From: Paenibacillus tianmuensis
GTDB taxonomy: Bacteria > Bacillota > Bacilli > Paenibacillales > NBRC-103111
Length of the DNA stretch: 38,636 nucleotides
Direction: 5' to 3'
Assembly (NCBI RefSeq): GCF_900100345.1
Contig: NZ_FMTT01000053.1
Location: forward strand, 1 to 38,636
The position numbers and the translations under genes are program-made. Position 1 is the first letter of the stretch. The number at the start of each line of letters is the position of its first letter. The notes under the pieces were generated by a model. The model was not told the origin of the DNA, did no database searches, and worked only from the letters and a program-made list of their open reading frames with translations. Below, one piece after another: positions 15,884 through 23,508 of this stretch.

Positions 15884-15944
15884 CGATGAAAGCCTCCTTT
15901 CGTGCCATGTTGGCCAAAGCCTCGAAAGTTATAAGCATTTTCAT
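15846..15944 (-). CDS. Candidate 32-residue upstream ORF overlapping the CD3324 gene
   Basis: ATG 15944 has a very good site, GAGGAGGTG ending 6 nt before it. It encodes MKMLITFEALANMARK followed by EAFIGGVQEWEGYFAP and stops at 15846, 38 bp inside the CD3324 gene. The ribosome site of the CD3324 gene lies within this ORF. Its length, strong site and position fit a coupling or regulatory leader ORF. No homology is known to me. Confidence 0.5.
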   Translation of the reverse strand: MKMLITFEALANMARKEAFIGGVQEWEGYFAP

Positions 15945-15960
15945 CTTTACACCTCCTCTG

Positions 15961-15980
15961 AGTTTTGCCGAAGCAAAACT
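15961..15980 (-). promoter_or_regulatory. UUCG-capped hairpin directly before the leader ORF ribosome site
   Basis: AGTTTTGC pairs with GCAAAACT. On the minus strand the loop is TTCG closed by C-G, an exceptionally stable tetraloop. The hairpin ends about 2 nt before the AGGAGG of the 32-codon ORF, so it should influence ribosome access or mRNA stability. Confidence 0.55.
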
Positions 15981-16079
15981 GACGTCGCAAGCATTAGGGG
16001 CATGAAATCCAGGATAAACAGCTACGCCGTCCTTGTCATAATTTAAGGATAAGCGCGTTTATCAAGGTTGACGCGAAGC

Positions 16080-16100
16080 TATAAGTTGCATTAACTTATA
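16080..16100. promoter_or_regulatory. Operator-like palindrome
   Basis: TATAAGTT and AACTTATA are perfect 8-bp arms around a 5-bp centre. They lie about 200 bp upstream of the CD3324 gene and just after a terminator. It is a candidate operator for that HTH protein; this is inference. Confidence 0.4.
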
Positions 16101-16113
16101 AATTCTTATCAAC

Positions 16114-16138
16114 AAAAAAACACGATCGCCATATCGTG
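16114..16138 (-). terminator. Terminator of tiny ORF cassette B
   Basis: CACGAT and ATCGTG with a 6-nt loop are followed by TTTTTTTG on the minus strand. No ORF over 60 codons precedes it, which implies a short minus-strand transcript. Confidence 0.8.
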
Positions 16139-16209
16139 CCTGAATGCCTCTATATGTCATGTATCATTCAATGACGGTTCAGGTGACGGTGAAGGAGAAA
16201 AATGCTTAT

Positions 16210-16263
16210 TCACTTGTTAGCAAACCCTTTTCCTTTTTTCGTTGTGTCCAGTACTATTACCAT
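16210..16263 (-). CDS. Candidate 17-residue peptide ORF (cassette B)
   Basis: ATG 16263 follows GAAGGGAG by about 9 nt and encodes MVIVLDTTKKGKGFANK, then TGA. A TATAAT-bearing promoter lies 55 bp upstream and an intrinsic terminator about 70 bp downstream. The whole forms a self-contained transcript of about 190 nt. It could be a small peptide gene or a small RNA with a chance ORF. No family is recognised. Confidence 0.4.
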   Translation of the reverse strand: MVIVLDTTKKGKGFANK

Positions 16264-16317
16264 TGCACGACACTCCCTTCACCTGAAATTTTTTGGATGA
16301 CACTGAATTTCTCTTAC

Positions 16318-16347
16318 ATTATAACCCATCGATTCTTACATTGTCCA
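16318..16347 (-). promoter_or_regulatory. Promoter of tiny ORF cassette B
   Basis: TGGACA (16342-16347), an 18-bp spacer and a perfect TATAAT (16318-16323) on the minus strand. The only thing between it and the terminator at 16114-16138 is the 17-codon ORF. Confidence 0.55.
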
Positions 16348-16360
16348 TCCGCGAATATAT

Positions 16361-16382
16361 AAGGGGCCCGAAGGCCCCCCTT
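16361..16382 (-). terminator. TTCG-loop hairpin after tiny ORF cassette A
   Basis: On the minus strand AAGGGGGGCC pairs with GGCCCCTT around a TTCG loop, followed by ATATATT. It is a stable stem with an imperfect T-tail, so termination may be partial. Confidence 0.6.
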
Positions 16383-16397
16383 GACTGGCGTCTCCGC

Positions 16398-16430
16398 TTA
16401 CGCGAAGACCACCTCGGTTACCGTAATCAT
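16398..16430 (-). CDS. Candidate 10-residue leader peptide ORF (cassette A)
   Basis: ATG 16430 is preceded by GAAAGGAGTGATC, an extended match to the 16S anti-Shine-Dalgarno, about 12 nt away. It encodes MITVTEVVFA and TAA. The stop codon sits exactly in the loop of an 8-bp hairpin (GTCTTCGC with GCGGAGAC, 16390-16409), and a terminator-like hairpin follows. This is the layout of an attenuation leader, yet no structural gene follows on that strand except cassette B. Confidence 0.4.
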   Translation of the reverse strand: MITVTEVVFA

Positions 16431-16673
16431 TGTATCTGATCACTCCTTTCCTTAAGCGTCAGCCGGCCGGCTACATCTCCTATTAACTCATATCGGCTGT
16501 GGTGCCGCAAGGTGGAAAACGTTTATAACGATTTTATCCTTATTTTGTCCGCTGCTGCGCCTCACGGAAGCTTATGCCGGGAAAACGCCGTTTCCCGTAT
16601 TTTTGAACTGGCGCAAACCGCCCGCATCGTATATAATGGCATACAGTAAAGCATCGGAAACGAATATAAAAAA
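16431..16673. other. Intergenic region between tiny ORF cassette A and the purine riboswitch
   Basis: No ORF with a credible start is seen. It contains the perfect palindrome AGCCGGCCGGCT (16461-16472). On the plus strand there is a TATAAT at 16632-16637, the probable -10 of xpt, without a good -35. On the minus strand GGACA and TTATAA spaced 17 bp apart are a weak promoter candidate for cassette A. Confidence 0.4.
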
Positions 16674-16744
16674 GCTCGTATAATTGCAGGATAAATCGGC
16701 CTGCGAGTCTCTACCCTGCCTCCGCAACGGCAGGACTACGGGCG
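16674..16744 (+). ncRNA. Purine (guanine) riboswitch aptamer
   Basis: The three-way-junction signature is clear: GCTCGTATAAT opening P1, GTCTCTACC between P2 and P3, and GACTACGGGC closing P1. P2 is GCAGG/CCTGC and P3 is CCTGCC/GGCAGG. L2 and L3 keep the GG and CC that make the loop-loop contact. The specificity base is C (GACTAC), so guanine or a close relative is the ligand. L2 is longer than the usual seven bases. With the downstream terminator it should shut off xpt-pbuX when guanine is plentiful. Confidence 0.93.
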
Positions 16745-16830
16745 GTACACATACGGACGCAGAAAGGAAGACCGCGCTGCTTGCAGCCCGGCCGACCGTT
16801 TTGCGCCTTTTCTTGCTTTTGCGTATCGCT

Positions 16831-16875
16831 CGATTGCCCGTTTCTTATTGTAGAAACGGACGAATCGGGCTTTTT
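16831..16875 (+). terminator. Expression-platform terminator of the guanine riboswitch
   Basis: CGATT-CCGTTTC pairs with GAAACGG-AATCG and is followed by GGGCTTTTTG, 48 bp before xpt. It lies about 85 nt after the aptamer. Confidence 0.8.
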
Positions 16876-16922
16876 GCGTTTATCGGGCTTAGGATCTTGT
16901 TGACATTCGGGAGGAAAAAGCT

Positions 16923-17522
16923 ATGGAACTGCTTAAAAACAAAGTGCTGCAGGAAGGAATCGTGCTCGGAGAACAGGTGCTTAAGGTCGATTCGTTTCTG
17001 AACCATCAGGTCGATCCCGTCCTCATGATGGAGATCGGCAAGGAATTTGCCGCCCGCTTCGCCGGCGAGCGCATTACGAAGGTGCTGACCATCGAATCAT
17101 CCGGCATCGCTCCCGCCGTCATGACGGCGCTGCAGCTCGGCGTGCCGCTCATTTTCGCGCGCAAGCGCAAATCGCTGACGCTTCGGGACGAGCTGCTTAC
17201 GGAGAAGGTGTATTCCTTTACCAAGCAGGAAGAAAGCGAAGTATCCGTCTCCAAAAAGTTTTTGTCGTCCGGCGACCGAGTGCTGCTGATCGACGATTTC
17301 CTCGCCAACGGCGAAGCGGCGTTCGGGTTGGCCCGGATTGCCGAGAAAGCGGGTGCCGAGGTGGCCGGTATCGGCATCGTGATCGAGAAGGCATTTCAGC
17401 CCGGGGGCCGGAAGCTTCTGGACGCAGGCTATCGCGTAGAATCGCTCGCGCCCGTCGCTTCGTTGGCGGACGGACGGGTCACGTTCGCGGACAAGCCTGA
17501 GCGGCAGACGAATCCGGTATAA
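16923..17522 (+). CDS. xpt: Xanthine phosphoribosyltransferase
   Basis: Cytoplasmic salvage enzyme joining xanthine to PRPP to give XMP. The 199-residue length and start MELLKNKVLQEGIVLGEQVLKVDSF are typical, including the family segment SFLNHQVDPVLM. The PRPP-binding motif is VLLIDDFLANGEA, and the base-site region ESSGIAPAVMTA is present. GGGAGG stands about 8 nt before ATG. It is controlled by the guanine riboswitch and is followed after 39 bp by the xanthine permease, the standard xpt-pbuX operon. Confidence 0.97.
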   Translation: MELLKNKVLQEGIVLGEQVLKVDSFLNHQVDPVLMMEIGKEFAARFAGERITKVLTIESSGIAPAVMTALQLGVPLIFARKRKSLTLRDELLTEKVYSFTKQEESEVSVSKKFLSSGDRVLLIDDFLANGEAAFGLARIAEKAGAEVAGIGIVIEKAFQPGGRKLLDAGYRVESLAPVASLADGRVTFADKPERQTNPV

Positions 17523-17561
17523 ATCCGTGCCCAACAATCCATTCCCGGAGGTATCCTTCCT

Positions 17562-18893
17562 GTGTCTATGAATGCAAAAACAACCAGCCAGCCGCCGATG
17601 CGGCGGTTTTCGCTCGGCCTGCAGCACGTGCTGGCCATGTATGCCGGCGCCGTCATCGTGCCGCTGATTGTCGGCAGCGCGCTGAAGCTGTCGCCGGAGC
17701 AGCTCGCCTACCTGGTTTCAATCGACCTGTTAACCTGTGGTCTTGCGACCCTGCTTCAAGTATGGAGCAACCGGTTCTTCGGCATCGGCCTGCCCGTCGT
17801 GCTTGGCTGTACGTTCACGGCCGTCGGCCCGATGATCGCCATCGGGAGCCAGCACGGCATCTCGACCGTCTACGGCGCCATTTTGGCCGCGGGCTTGTTC
17901 GTCGTCCTCTTCGCCGGGCTGTTCGGCAAGCTGATCCGCTTCTTCCCTCCGGTCGTGACCGGTTCGGTCGTCACGATCATCGGGCTCACGCTCATTCCCG
18001 TAGCGCTGAACGATATGGGCGGTGGGGTCGGCAATCCGAATTTCGGCGCGCCGATCAACCTGCTGCTTTCATTCGGCGTGCTCGCGCTTATTATTGCCAT
18101 GAACCGCTTTTTCACCGGCTTTTGGCGGGCAATCTCGATTCTACTCGGCTTGATCGTCGGGACGCTTGTCGCGGCGCTGCTTGGCAAAGTCAGCTTCGCT
18201 CCGTTCTATGAAGCTTCCTGGTTTCATATGGTGCATCCGTTCTACTTCGGCATGCCGACGTTTGAAATCACCTCCATACTGACGATGATTCTGGTTGCTG
18301 CGGTCAGCCTGGTGGAGTCGACCGGCGTCTTTCTGGCTCTCGGCAAAATATGCGACCGTGACATCCGCTCGGAGGATTTGACCCGCGGCTACCGCGCGGA
18401 AGGACTCGCGATCATCCTCGGCGGCTTGTTCAACGCCTTCCCGTATACGACCTACTCGCAGAACGTCGGGCTTATCCAAATGAGCGGCGTCCGGACGCGC
18501 GACGTGATCATGGCCGCAGGCGGCATTTTGATCGTCCTTGGCCTGATCCCGAAAGTCGCGGCGCTGACGACGCTGATCCCGACCCCCGTGCTCGGCGGCG
18601 CGACCGTCGCCATGTTCGGTATGGTCGTCTCTTCCGGAATCCGCATGCTCGGCTCGCAGGTCGATCTGAACAACCATGAGAACCTGCTGATCATTGCCTG
18701 TTCCGTCGGCATGGGCCTCGGCGTGACGGTTGTTCCGACACTGTTCAACCAACTGCCGCAAGCCGTGCAAATTTTGACCAGCAACGGCATTGTCGCCGGC
18801 AGCTTTACGGCGATCGTACTGAATCTGGTGTTCAATCTCCGACGGAAACGGTCGGTTGCCGACGCTTCGCAGCCGCAAGGCGCTGCTAACTGA
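17562..18893 (+). CDS. pbuX: Xanthine permease (NCS2 family)
   Basis: A 443-residue nucleobase:proton symporter with about 14 membrane spans. The NCS2 signature region is visible in NAFPYTTYSQNVGLIQMSGVRTR, and LVESTGVFLALG carries the conserved Glu of the substrate site. GTG 17562 follows GGAGG by 10 nt; ATG 17568 is possible but farther. Position after xpt under a guanine riboswitch supports xanthine as substrate. A strong terminator follows. Confidence 0.95.
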   Translation: MSMNAKTTSQPPMRRFSLGLQHVLAMYAGAVIVPLIVGSALKLSPEQLAYLVSIDLLTCGLATLLQVWSNRFFGIGLPVVLGCTFTAVGPMIAIGSQHGISTVYGAILAAGLFVVLFAGLFGKLIRFFPPVVTGSVVTIIGLTLIPVALNDMGGGVGNPNFGAPINLLLSFGVLALIIAMNRFFTGFWRAISILLGLIVGTLVAALLGKVSFAPFYEASWFHMVHPFYFGMPTFEITSILTMILVAAVSLVESTGVFLALGKICDRDIRSEDLTRGYRAEGLAIILGGLFNAFPYTTYSQNVGLIQMSGVRTRDVIMAAGGILIVLGLIPKVAALTTLIPTPVLGGATVAMFGMVVSSGIRMLGSQVDLNNHENLLIIACSVGMGLGVTVVPTLFNQLPQAVQILTSNGIVAGSFTAIVLNLVFNLRRKRSVADASQPQGAAN

Positions 18894-18919
18894 TTGAAGA
18901 CTAACGCTTGATATCGTAT

Positions 18920-18971
18920 AAGAAGACTGCTGCCCTGTTGTATGCTACAGGACCGCAGTCTTCTTTTTTTG
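18920..18971 (+). terminator. Intrinsic terminator of xpt-pbuX
   Basis: AAGAAGACTGC pairs with GCAGTCTTCTT, with CCCTGT/ACAGG inside, followed by a run of seven T. Confidence 0.92.
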
Positions 18972-18988
18972 CCACATTTCCTAATGGT

Positions 18989-20572
18989 TTAATCCCAAAC
19001 CACTTCCCAATTCCGGTTCAGCGAAGCTTCAATCGTTCCCCGTTCCATAATATAGCCAGCCAGCAGCTCCGCCATATCGGTCGGAATGTCCTTTACGACC
19101 GGCTTCCCTTGGAACATCAGGTAGTTGCCGCCGCCCGCCGCCCGGTAATTGTTCATGACGACGTCGTATTCCGCCTCCGGATCGATCGGCTTGCCGTTAT
19201 ACCGCAGGTCGACGATCCGCTGTCCTACCGGGCGCGAAATGTTGATCCGGTAGTCGATGCCCTCCCACATGTCGTAATTGTAATGCTGCGGCTTCGGATC
19301 CCTGAATTCCGCACTGACTTGCACCGGACCGTTTCCGTCATATTGGGCAAAATACGAGGCTGAACGCTCCAGTGCGGCGCGAATATCCTGCCCCGACACT
19401 CGGATGACCTGCAGTGTGTTCGGATAAATATAATTGGAGACGATGTCCCGCATCGTAATATGCTCGGGAAATCCCGGCGAGATATTGTCGAACAGCGCGG
19501 TGTTCGAGATCGGAGCCCCCGACAGCTCCATCTGCACCCGGTTGATAAACTCGATGAGCGGATGCTCCTTCAGCCGGACCTGCATCGGATCAGTAACACG
19601 CATATCGCCAAGCAGACGCCCGATCGGCTGATCAAGCCATACTTGCGCAAGGCGTTCGTGCGGCTCCACGATCCCCAGCACCGCAGAATCCGGTGCTTCG
19701 TCCTGCGGGGACACCAGCTCGGATGCAGCTTCCAGAACGCACCAGCTTCCCGCTTCCAAGCCCATCGTGAGCGTAACTTTGCCAAGCCACGCACCTGCAC
19801 TGCCGGGCTGCACGACCGTCACCCCGTTGATGCTCGTTCCACCGATTGAACGGTGCTGGTGACCCGTGAGCAGCACGTCGATGCCTTTCACCTCGCGGCA
19901 GAGTGCATAGCCTTGATTTTCCCCCGTCAACGGCTCCGTCGGCTCGCCGGATTCCAGATGCCGTTCGAACCCGCCGTGATAAGAGACGATCACGACGTCC
20001 GCTCCCTCTTGCTCGCGCAAATGCTTCACCCACCGCTTGGCCGTCTCTACGGCATCGTCAAAACGCAGGCCCGCGATATGCTCGGGCTTCTCCCAATGCG
20101 GGATGTAAGGCGTCGTCAGCCCCAGCACGCCGATTTTGAGCCCTTGCTCAAGCGTCTTCACCAGATAGGGCTTGCCGAATAGCGGTTCGCCCGTCGCCTC
20201 ATCGACAATATTGGCGCTGAGCCAAGGGAAGCTCGATTCCCCGACCGCTTTGCGCAGCAGCTCCATCCCATAGTTGAATTCGTGATTCCCGATGACGGCC
20301 GCGTCGTACCCGAGCTCATTCAGACACTGAATCATCGGATTCGGCACCCCGACGTTCAGTTTGGCGTGATGATACGCGAGCGGCGTCCCTTGAATCAAAT
20401 CCCCGTTATCGATAAGCAGCATCGGTCCGCCCTTCTGGCGCTCCTTGCGAATGATCGATGCGATTTTGGCCAGCCCCGTTTCCGTCGGGCTGTTGTTGGC
20501 ATACTGAATCGGAAGCAGCGCCCCGTGAATGTCGCTTGTTTCCAGAATCGTGACTGTCAGCTTTTGAACCAC
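18989..20572 (-). CDS. Metallophosphatase/5'-nucleotidase, YfkN/CpdB-like
   Basis: A two-domain phosphoesterase of 527 residues. The N-terminal calcineurin-like domain has metal motifs ETSDIHG, DNGDLIQGTP, GNHEFNYG, YHGG and GHQHR. The C-terminal 5'-nucleotidase domain (about 330-520) includes SNTALF and the nucleoside-stacking region NNYRAAGGGNYLMF. Relatives act on 2',3'-cyclic nucleotides and 3' or 5' nucleotides. There is no signal peptide, so unlike secreted relatives it appears cytoplasmic unless the start is misplaced. GTG 20572 has GGAG about 11 nt upstream. It is monocistronic, convergent with pbuX. Confidence 0.9.
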   Translation of the reverse strand: MVQKLTVTILETSDIHGALLPIQYANNSPTETGLAKIASIIRKERQKGGPMLLIDNGDLIQGTPLAYHHAKLNVGVPNPMIQCLNELGYDAAVIGNHEFNYGMELLRKAVGESSFPWLSANIVDEATGEPLFGKPYLVKTLEQGLKIGVLGLTTPYIPHWEKPEHIAGLRFDDAVETAKRWVKHLREQEGADVVIVSYHGGFERHLESGEPTEPLTGENQGYALCREVKGIDVLLTGHQHRSIGGTSINGVTVVQPGSAGAWLGKVTLTMGLEAGSWCVLEAASELVSPQDEAPDSAVLGIVEPHERLAQVWLDQPIGRLLGDMRVTDPMQVRLKEHPLIEFINRVQMELSGAPISNTALFDNISPGFPEHITMRDIVSNYIYPNTLQVIRVSGQDIRAALERSASYFAQYDGNGPVQVSAEFRDPKPQHYNYDMWEGIDYRINISRPVGQRIVDLRYNGKPIDPEAEYDVVMNNYRAAGGGNYLMFQGKPVVKDIPTDMAELLAGYIMERGTIEASLNRNWEVVWD

Positions 20573-20668
20573 CTTGCATTCAACTCCGTTTTTCCATGAA
20601 TTGAATCCACTATATCAAATTTAGCGCCGGAGAACCATCCATCGGGATCGAAAATAACTTTCGACATA

Positions 20669-20723
20669 TTCAGGTGTTTTTTACAAAAAATTTACTATGG
20701 ACTGTCCTAATCTGTGGTATAGT
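20669..20723 (+). promoter_or_regulatory. phnD promoter with Pho-box-like repeats
   Basis: TTTACA (20680-20685) and TTTACT (20691-20696) repeat with an 11-bp period. TTCAGG at 20669 is a degenerate third unit. PhoP of Bacillales binds TT(A/T/C)ACA-like repeats of this period. A TGG-TATAGT extended -10 lies at 20715-20723, 21 bp after the last repeat, with no good -35. That is what an activator-dependent Pho promoter would look like. Confidence 0.5.
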
Positions 20724-20767
20724 AGAAAATGGATTTTTAATTAACAAGTTAACAGGAGGTCCGTTCC

Positions 20768-21733
20768 ATGTTTAAAAAGTTTGCAGCAGTCAGTTTGTCC
20801 CTGGTGCTTTCCGCCGGGATTGCAGCAGGTTGCGCTACGAAAACAGAGAACAAATCGGCAGCCCCTGCTCCTTCCGACAAAAAGCAAGAAGCGCCTGCGA
20901 AAGGCTATACGCCTAAAGAATTGAAAGTGCAATTCGTTCCATCCCAAAACGCAGAGACGCTGGAAGCGAAGGCGAAGCCGCTGGAGAAGCTGCTTGACGC
21001 CAAGCTCGGCATTCCGGTCAAAGTATCCGTCTCGACCAACTACAACACCGTTATCGAAGCGATGGCTTCCAAGCAAGTCGATATCGGCTTCCTGCCTCCG
21101 AACGCTTATGTGCTGGCGCATGACGAGAAGAAAGCGGCAGACCTGCTGCTGCAAGCTCAACGATACGGCGTAGACGACAAAACGGGCGCCGACACCAAAG
21201 ACCTGGTCGATTTCTACAAAGCTATGATCATCGTTAAAGCGGATTCCCCGATCAAAGAAATGAAAGACCTGAAAGGCAAAAAAATCGCTTGGCAAGGCGT
21301 AACGTCCTCCGCAGGCTTCGTATGGCCGGCCAACGAAATGAAAAAAACCGGCGTCGATCCGGAGAAAGACGTAACGGGCATCGAAGTAAAAGGTCACGAC
21401 AAAGGCATTATCGCCGTGCTGAACGGACAAGTTGACGCCGCGGCTATCTTCCAGGACGCCCGCTACAAGATGAAAACCGACTACCCTGACATCTATGAAA
21501 AAACGCGCGTGCTCGCCTTCACTTCTCCGATTCCGAACGACACGGTCACCGTTCGCAAAGATATGGATCAAGCGTGGAAAGACAAAATCGCTCAAGCATT
21601 CATCGATATCGGCAAAGATCCAGAAGGCGGAAAAATTATTTTCGACGTATACTCCCACCGTGGCTACGTGAAATCCGACGACAAGAAATTCGACGTTGTT
21701 CGCGAATATTCCAAAGCCATCGGCCAGAAGTAA
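20768..21733 (+). CDS. phnD: Phosphonate-type ABC transporter substrate-binding lipoprotein
   Basis: Extracellular binding protein (321 residues) anchored through Cys22 of the lipobox AAGC after a hydrophobic signal. It belongs to the PhnD/PtxB/TctC-like fold: KELKVQFVPSQNAETLEAKA, VDIGFLPPNAYVLA, LKGKKIAWQGVTSSAGFVWP and DAAAIFQDAR are typical. Ligands in the family are phosphonates, phosphite or phosphate. AGGAGG lies 7 nt before ATG. The permease and ATPase genes are on the opposite strand and converge on it. The upstream repeats suggest induction by phosphate limitation. Confidence 0.93.
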   Translation: MFKKFAAVSLSLVLSAGIAAGCATKTENKSAAPAPSDKKQEAPAKGYTPKELKVQFVPSQNAETLEAKAKPLEKLLDAKLGIPVKVSVSTNYNTVIEAMASKQVDIGFLPPNAYVLAHDEKKAADLLLQAQRYGVDDKTGADTKDLVDFYKAMIIVKADSPIKEMKDLKGKKIAWQGVTSSAGFVWPANEMKKTGVDPEKDVTGIEVKGHDKGIIAVLNGQVDAAAIFQDARYKMKTDYPDIYEKTRVLAFTSPIPNDTVTVRKDMDQAWKDKIAQAFIDIGKDPEGGKIIFDVYSHRGYVKSDDKKFDVVREYSKAIGQK

Positions 21734-21744
21734 TCTAAGCTTTC

Positions 21745-21790
21745 AGCAAAAAGGAGCACCCTGCTTTCCGCAGCGGCGCTCCTTTTTGCT
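21745..21790 (+). terminator. Terminator of phnD
   Basis: AGCAAAAAGGAGC pairs with GCTCCTTTTTGCT. The T-run is part of the descending arm, so it may also work leftward. Confidence 0.8.
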
Positions 21791-21873
21791 TTACAGGCGC
21801 TCCTTGACTTGATCCAGCTCCAACGCCGAAGATACAGGGATTCCTTCATCGCTTCATCGGGGTCCTGTCCCGC

Positions 21874-21917
21874 GCAAAAAAGCCCGCTTCGGCATGATGA
21901 TCCGAAAAGCGGGCTTT
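21874..21917 (-). terminator. Terminator of the phnC-phnE-phnE unit
   Basis: AAAGCCCGCTT pairs with AAGCGGGCTTT, then TTTTTTGCGCG-like sequence follows on the minus strand, just after the stop codon of the second permease gene. Confidence 0.88.
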
Positions 21918-21928
21918 GTGGTCTACAC

Positions 21929-22720
21929 CTACACCAGACGTTTGCGAATGGCGGAAGAAATAACATCGATAATGGTGACCATGACGATGATCCCGAGCAG
22001 AATAATGCCGACGCGGCTCCATGCACGGGCTTCCAGCGCCAGATTGAGCGGCGCCCCGATCCCTCCCGCCCCGATCAAGCCGAGGATGGAAGCGGAACGG
22101 ATGTTAATCTCGAAGCGGTACAGCGCAAACGAGAAGAAGTGCGGCAGCACCTGCGGAATGACGGCGAACCACAGCACCTGCAAGCGGTTGGCGCCACAGG
22201 CGGTCAGCGCCTCGGTCGGCCCGAGATCGAGATTTTCGAGCGCCTCCGAATACAGCTTGCCGAGCATCCCGATCGAGTGCAGGCCGAGCGCCAGCACCCC
22301 GGCATAAGCGCCCGGGCCTACCGCTTTAATGAAGATGACCGCCATGATGATTTCCGGGAACGTCCGGATAAAGCTCAGCATGAATTTGCCGCTGCCGGAT
22401 ACCCAGCGGAAACGGTTCATGTTGTTGGCGGCCCAGAAGGCGAACGGCACGCACAGAAACGCCGAAATAAACGTGCCGATAATGGAGATGGCCAGCGTAT
22501 CGAGCAGTCCCCGGATCAGGTCCTCGCCTTCGGGCATGTAGACGTAACCCCAATCAGGATTGAACAAGCCGCGGAGAATGGTGGCGAAATCCCGGCCGGC
22601 GTTTTCCGTCAAGCCTTCGAATTTAAGCCCGAGAAAAGACCAAAGATAAATAGCTAATATAATGATAGTCACGAGCCAGAAGCGGATGCGGAACGGTTTT
22701 TTAGTCGTCGTCTGATTCAT
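21929..22720 (-). CDS. phnE: Phosphonate-type ABC transporter permease (second PhnE)
   Basis: A 263-residue inner-membrane permease with about six helices. The cytoplasmic coupling loop reads EALTACGANRLQVLWFAVIPQ, typical of PhnE. ARSASILGLIGAGGIGAPL near the C-terminus is a strong PhnE signature. Its ATG overlaps the end of the first permease gene by 4 bp, so translation is coupled. It is the last gene of phnC-phnE1-phnE2. The two permeases presumably form a heterodimer. Confidence 0.93.
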   Translation of the reverse strand: MNQTTTKKPFRIRFWLVTIIILAIYLWSFLGLKFEGLTENAGRDFATILRGLFNPDWGYVYMPEGEDLIRGLLDTLAISIIGTFISAFLCVPFAFWAANNMNRFRWVSGSGKFMLSFIRTFPEIIMAVIFIKAVGPGAYAGVLALGLHSIGMLGKLYSEALENLDLGPTEALTACGANRLQVLWFAVIPQVLPHFFSFALYRFEINIRSASILGLIGAGGIGAPLNLALEARAWSRVGIILLGIIVMVTIIDVISSAIRKRLV

Positions 22721-23508
22721 AACAACCTCTCCCTTATCTTCGTGCTCACGAAATCGATCAGCAGCACGATCGCCAGCGTCAAAATAATGATAAGGGCCGA
22801 ACGGTCATAACGGAACATCTGCAGCGTCCGGTCGAGCGTTAACCCGATCCCGCCCGCACCGACCAAGCCGAGCACGGCGGCAGCCCGGACATTGACTTCG
22901 AACGTGTACAAAAAATACGCGATATATTGCGCGGCCACCTGCGGCACGACGCCAAAATGAATCCATTGCAGCTTGTTGGCCCCGACGGCCGTCATCGCTT
23001 CCAGCGGGCCCGGATCGATCGCTTCGATCGATTCGTAGGTCAGCTTGGCGATCAAGCCGAAGGAGAAAAAGGCGAGCGCCAGCACCCCGGGCATCGCCCC
23101 GATGCCGAAGATCGCAACGAACAATCCGGCAAAAAGCAGCTCCGGAATCGTCCGGATCAAGTTGAGAATAATGCGCGCCGGATGATAAATCCACGGGTTG
23201 CGGGTTACGTTGCCGGCTGCAAGCAAAGCGACCGGAATCGCGGCCAGCCCGCCGAGCGTCGTACCGATCACGGCCATTTGTATCGTTTCCACCATCGGCT
23301 TCCAGACGACATCGATATAGCTCCAGTCAGGAGGAACCATCTCAACGAGCAGCTTGCCCATCTCCGGAAGGCCTTCGATCAGCTTGGCAATGCTGGAGTC
23401 GGTTTTATCGGCGCTCCACCATAACAGAAAAATTAAAGCGAGCGTCGTTATATACGACTTCGTATTCGACGGCTTTTTCAGGATGTCGCGACGTTCGGGC
23501 CCGGTCAT
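22717..23508 (-). CDS. phnE: Phosphonate-type ABC transporter permease (first PhnE)
   Basis: The 263-residue partner permease, also with about six helices. Its coupling loop is EAMTAVGANKLQWIHFGVVPQ and the C-terminal signature is AAAVLGLVGAGGIGLTL. It overlaps phnC upstream and the other permease downstream by 4 bp each. Tandem phnE genes are common in phosphonate and phosphite importers. Confidence 0.93.
   Translation of the reverse strand: MTGPERRDILKKPSNTKSYITTLALIFLLWWSADKTDSSIAKLIEGLPEMGKLLVEMVPPDWSYIDVVWKPMVETIQMAVIGTTLGGLAAIPVALLAAGNVTRNPWIYHPARIILNLIRTIPELLFAGLFVAIFGIGAMPGVLALAFFSFGLIAKLTYESIEAIDPGPLEAMTAVGANKLQWIHFGVVPQVAAQYIAYFLYTFEVNVRAAAVLGLVGAGGIGLTLDRTLQMFRYDRSALIIILTLAIVLLIDFVSTKIRERLL

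Noticed and set aside
16144..16362. 72-codon plus-strand frame in the tiny-ORF region
   Set aside because: There is no ribosome site, and the clear promoter and terminator signals are on the opposite strand.
16684..17001. 105-codon frame across the purine riboswitch and xpt start
   Set aside because: It runs through the aptamer and the terminator and lacks a ribosome site; xpt uses another frame.
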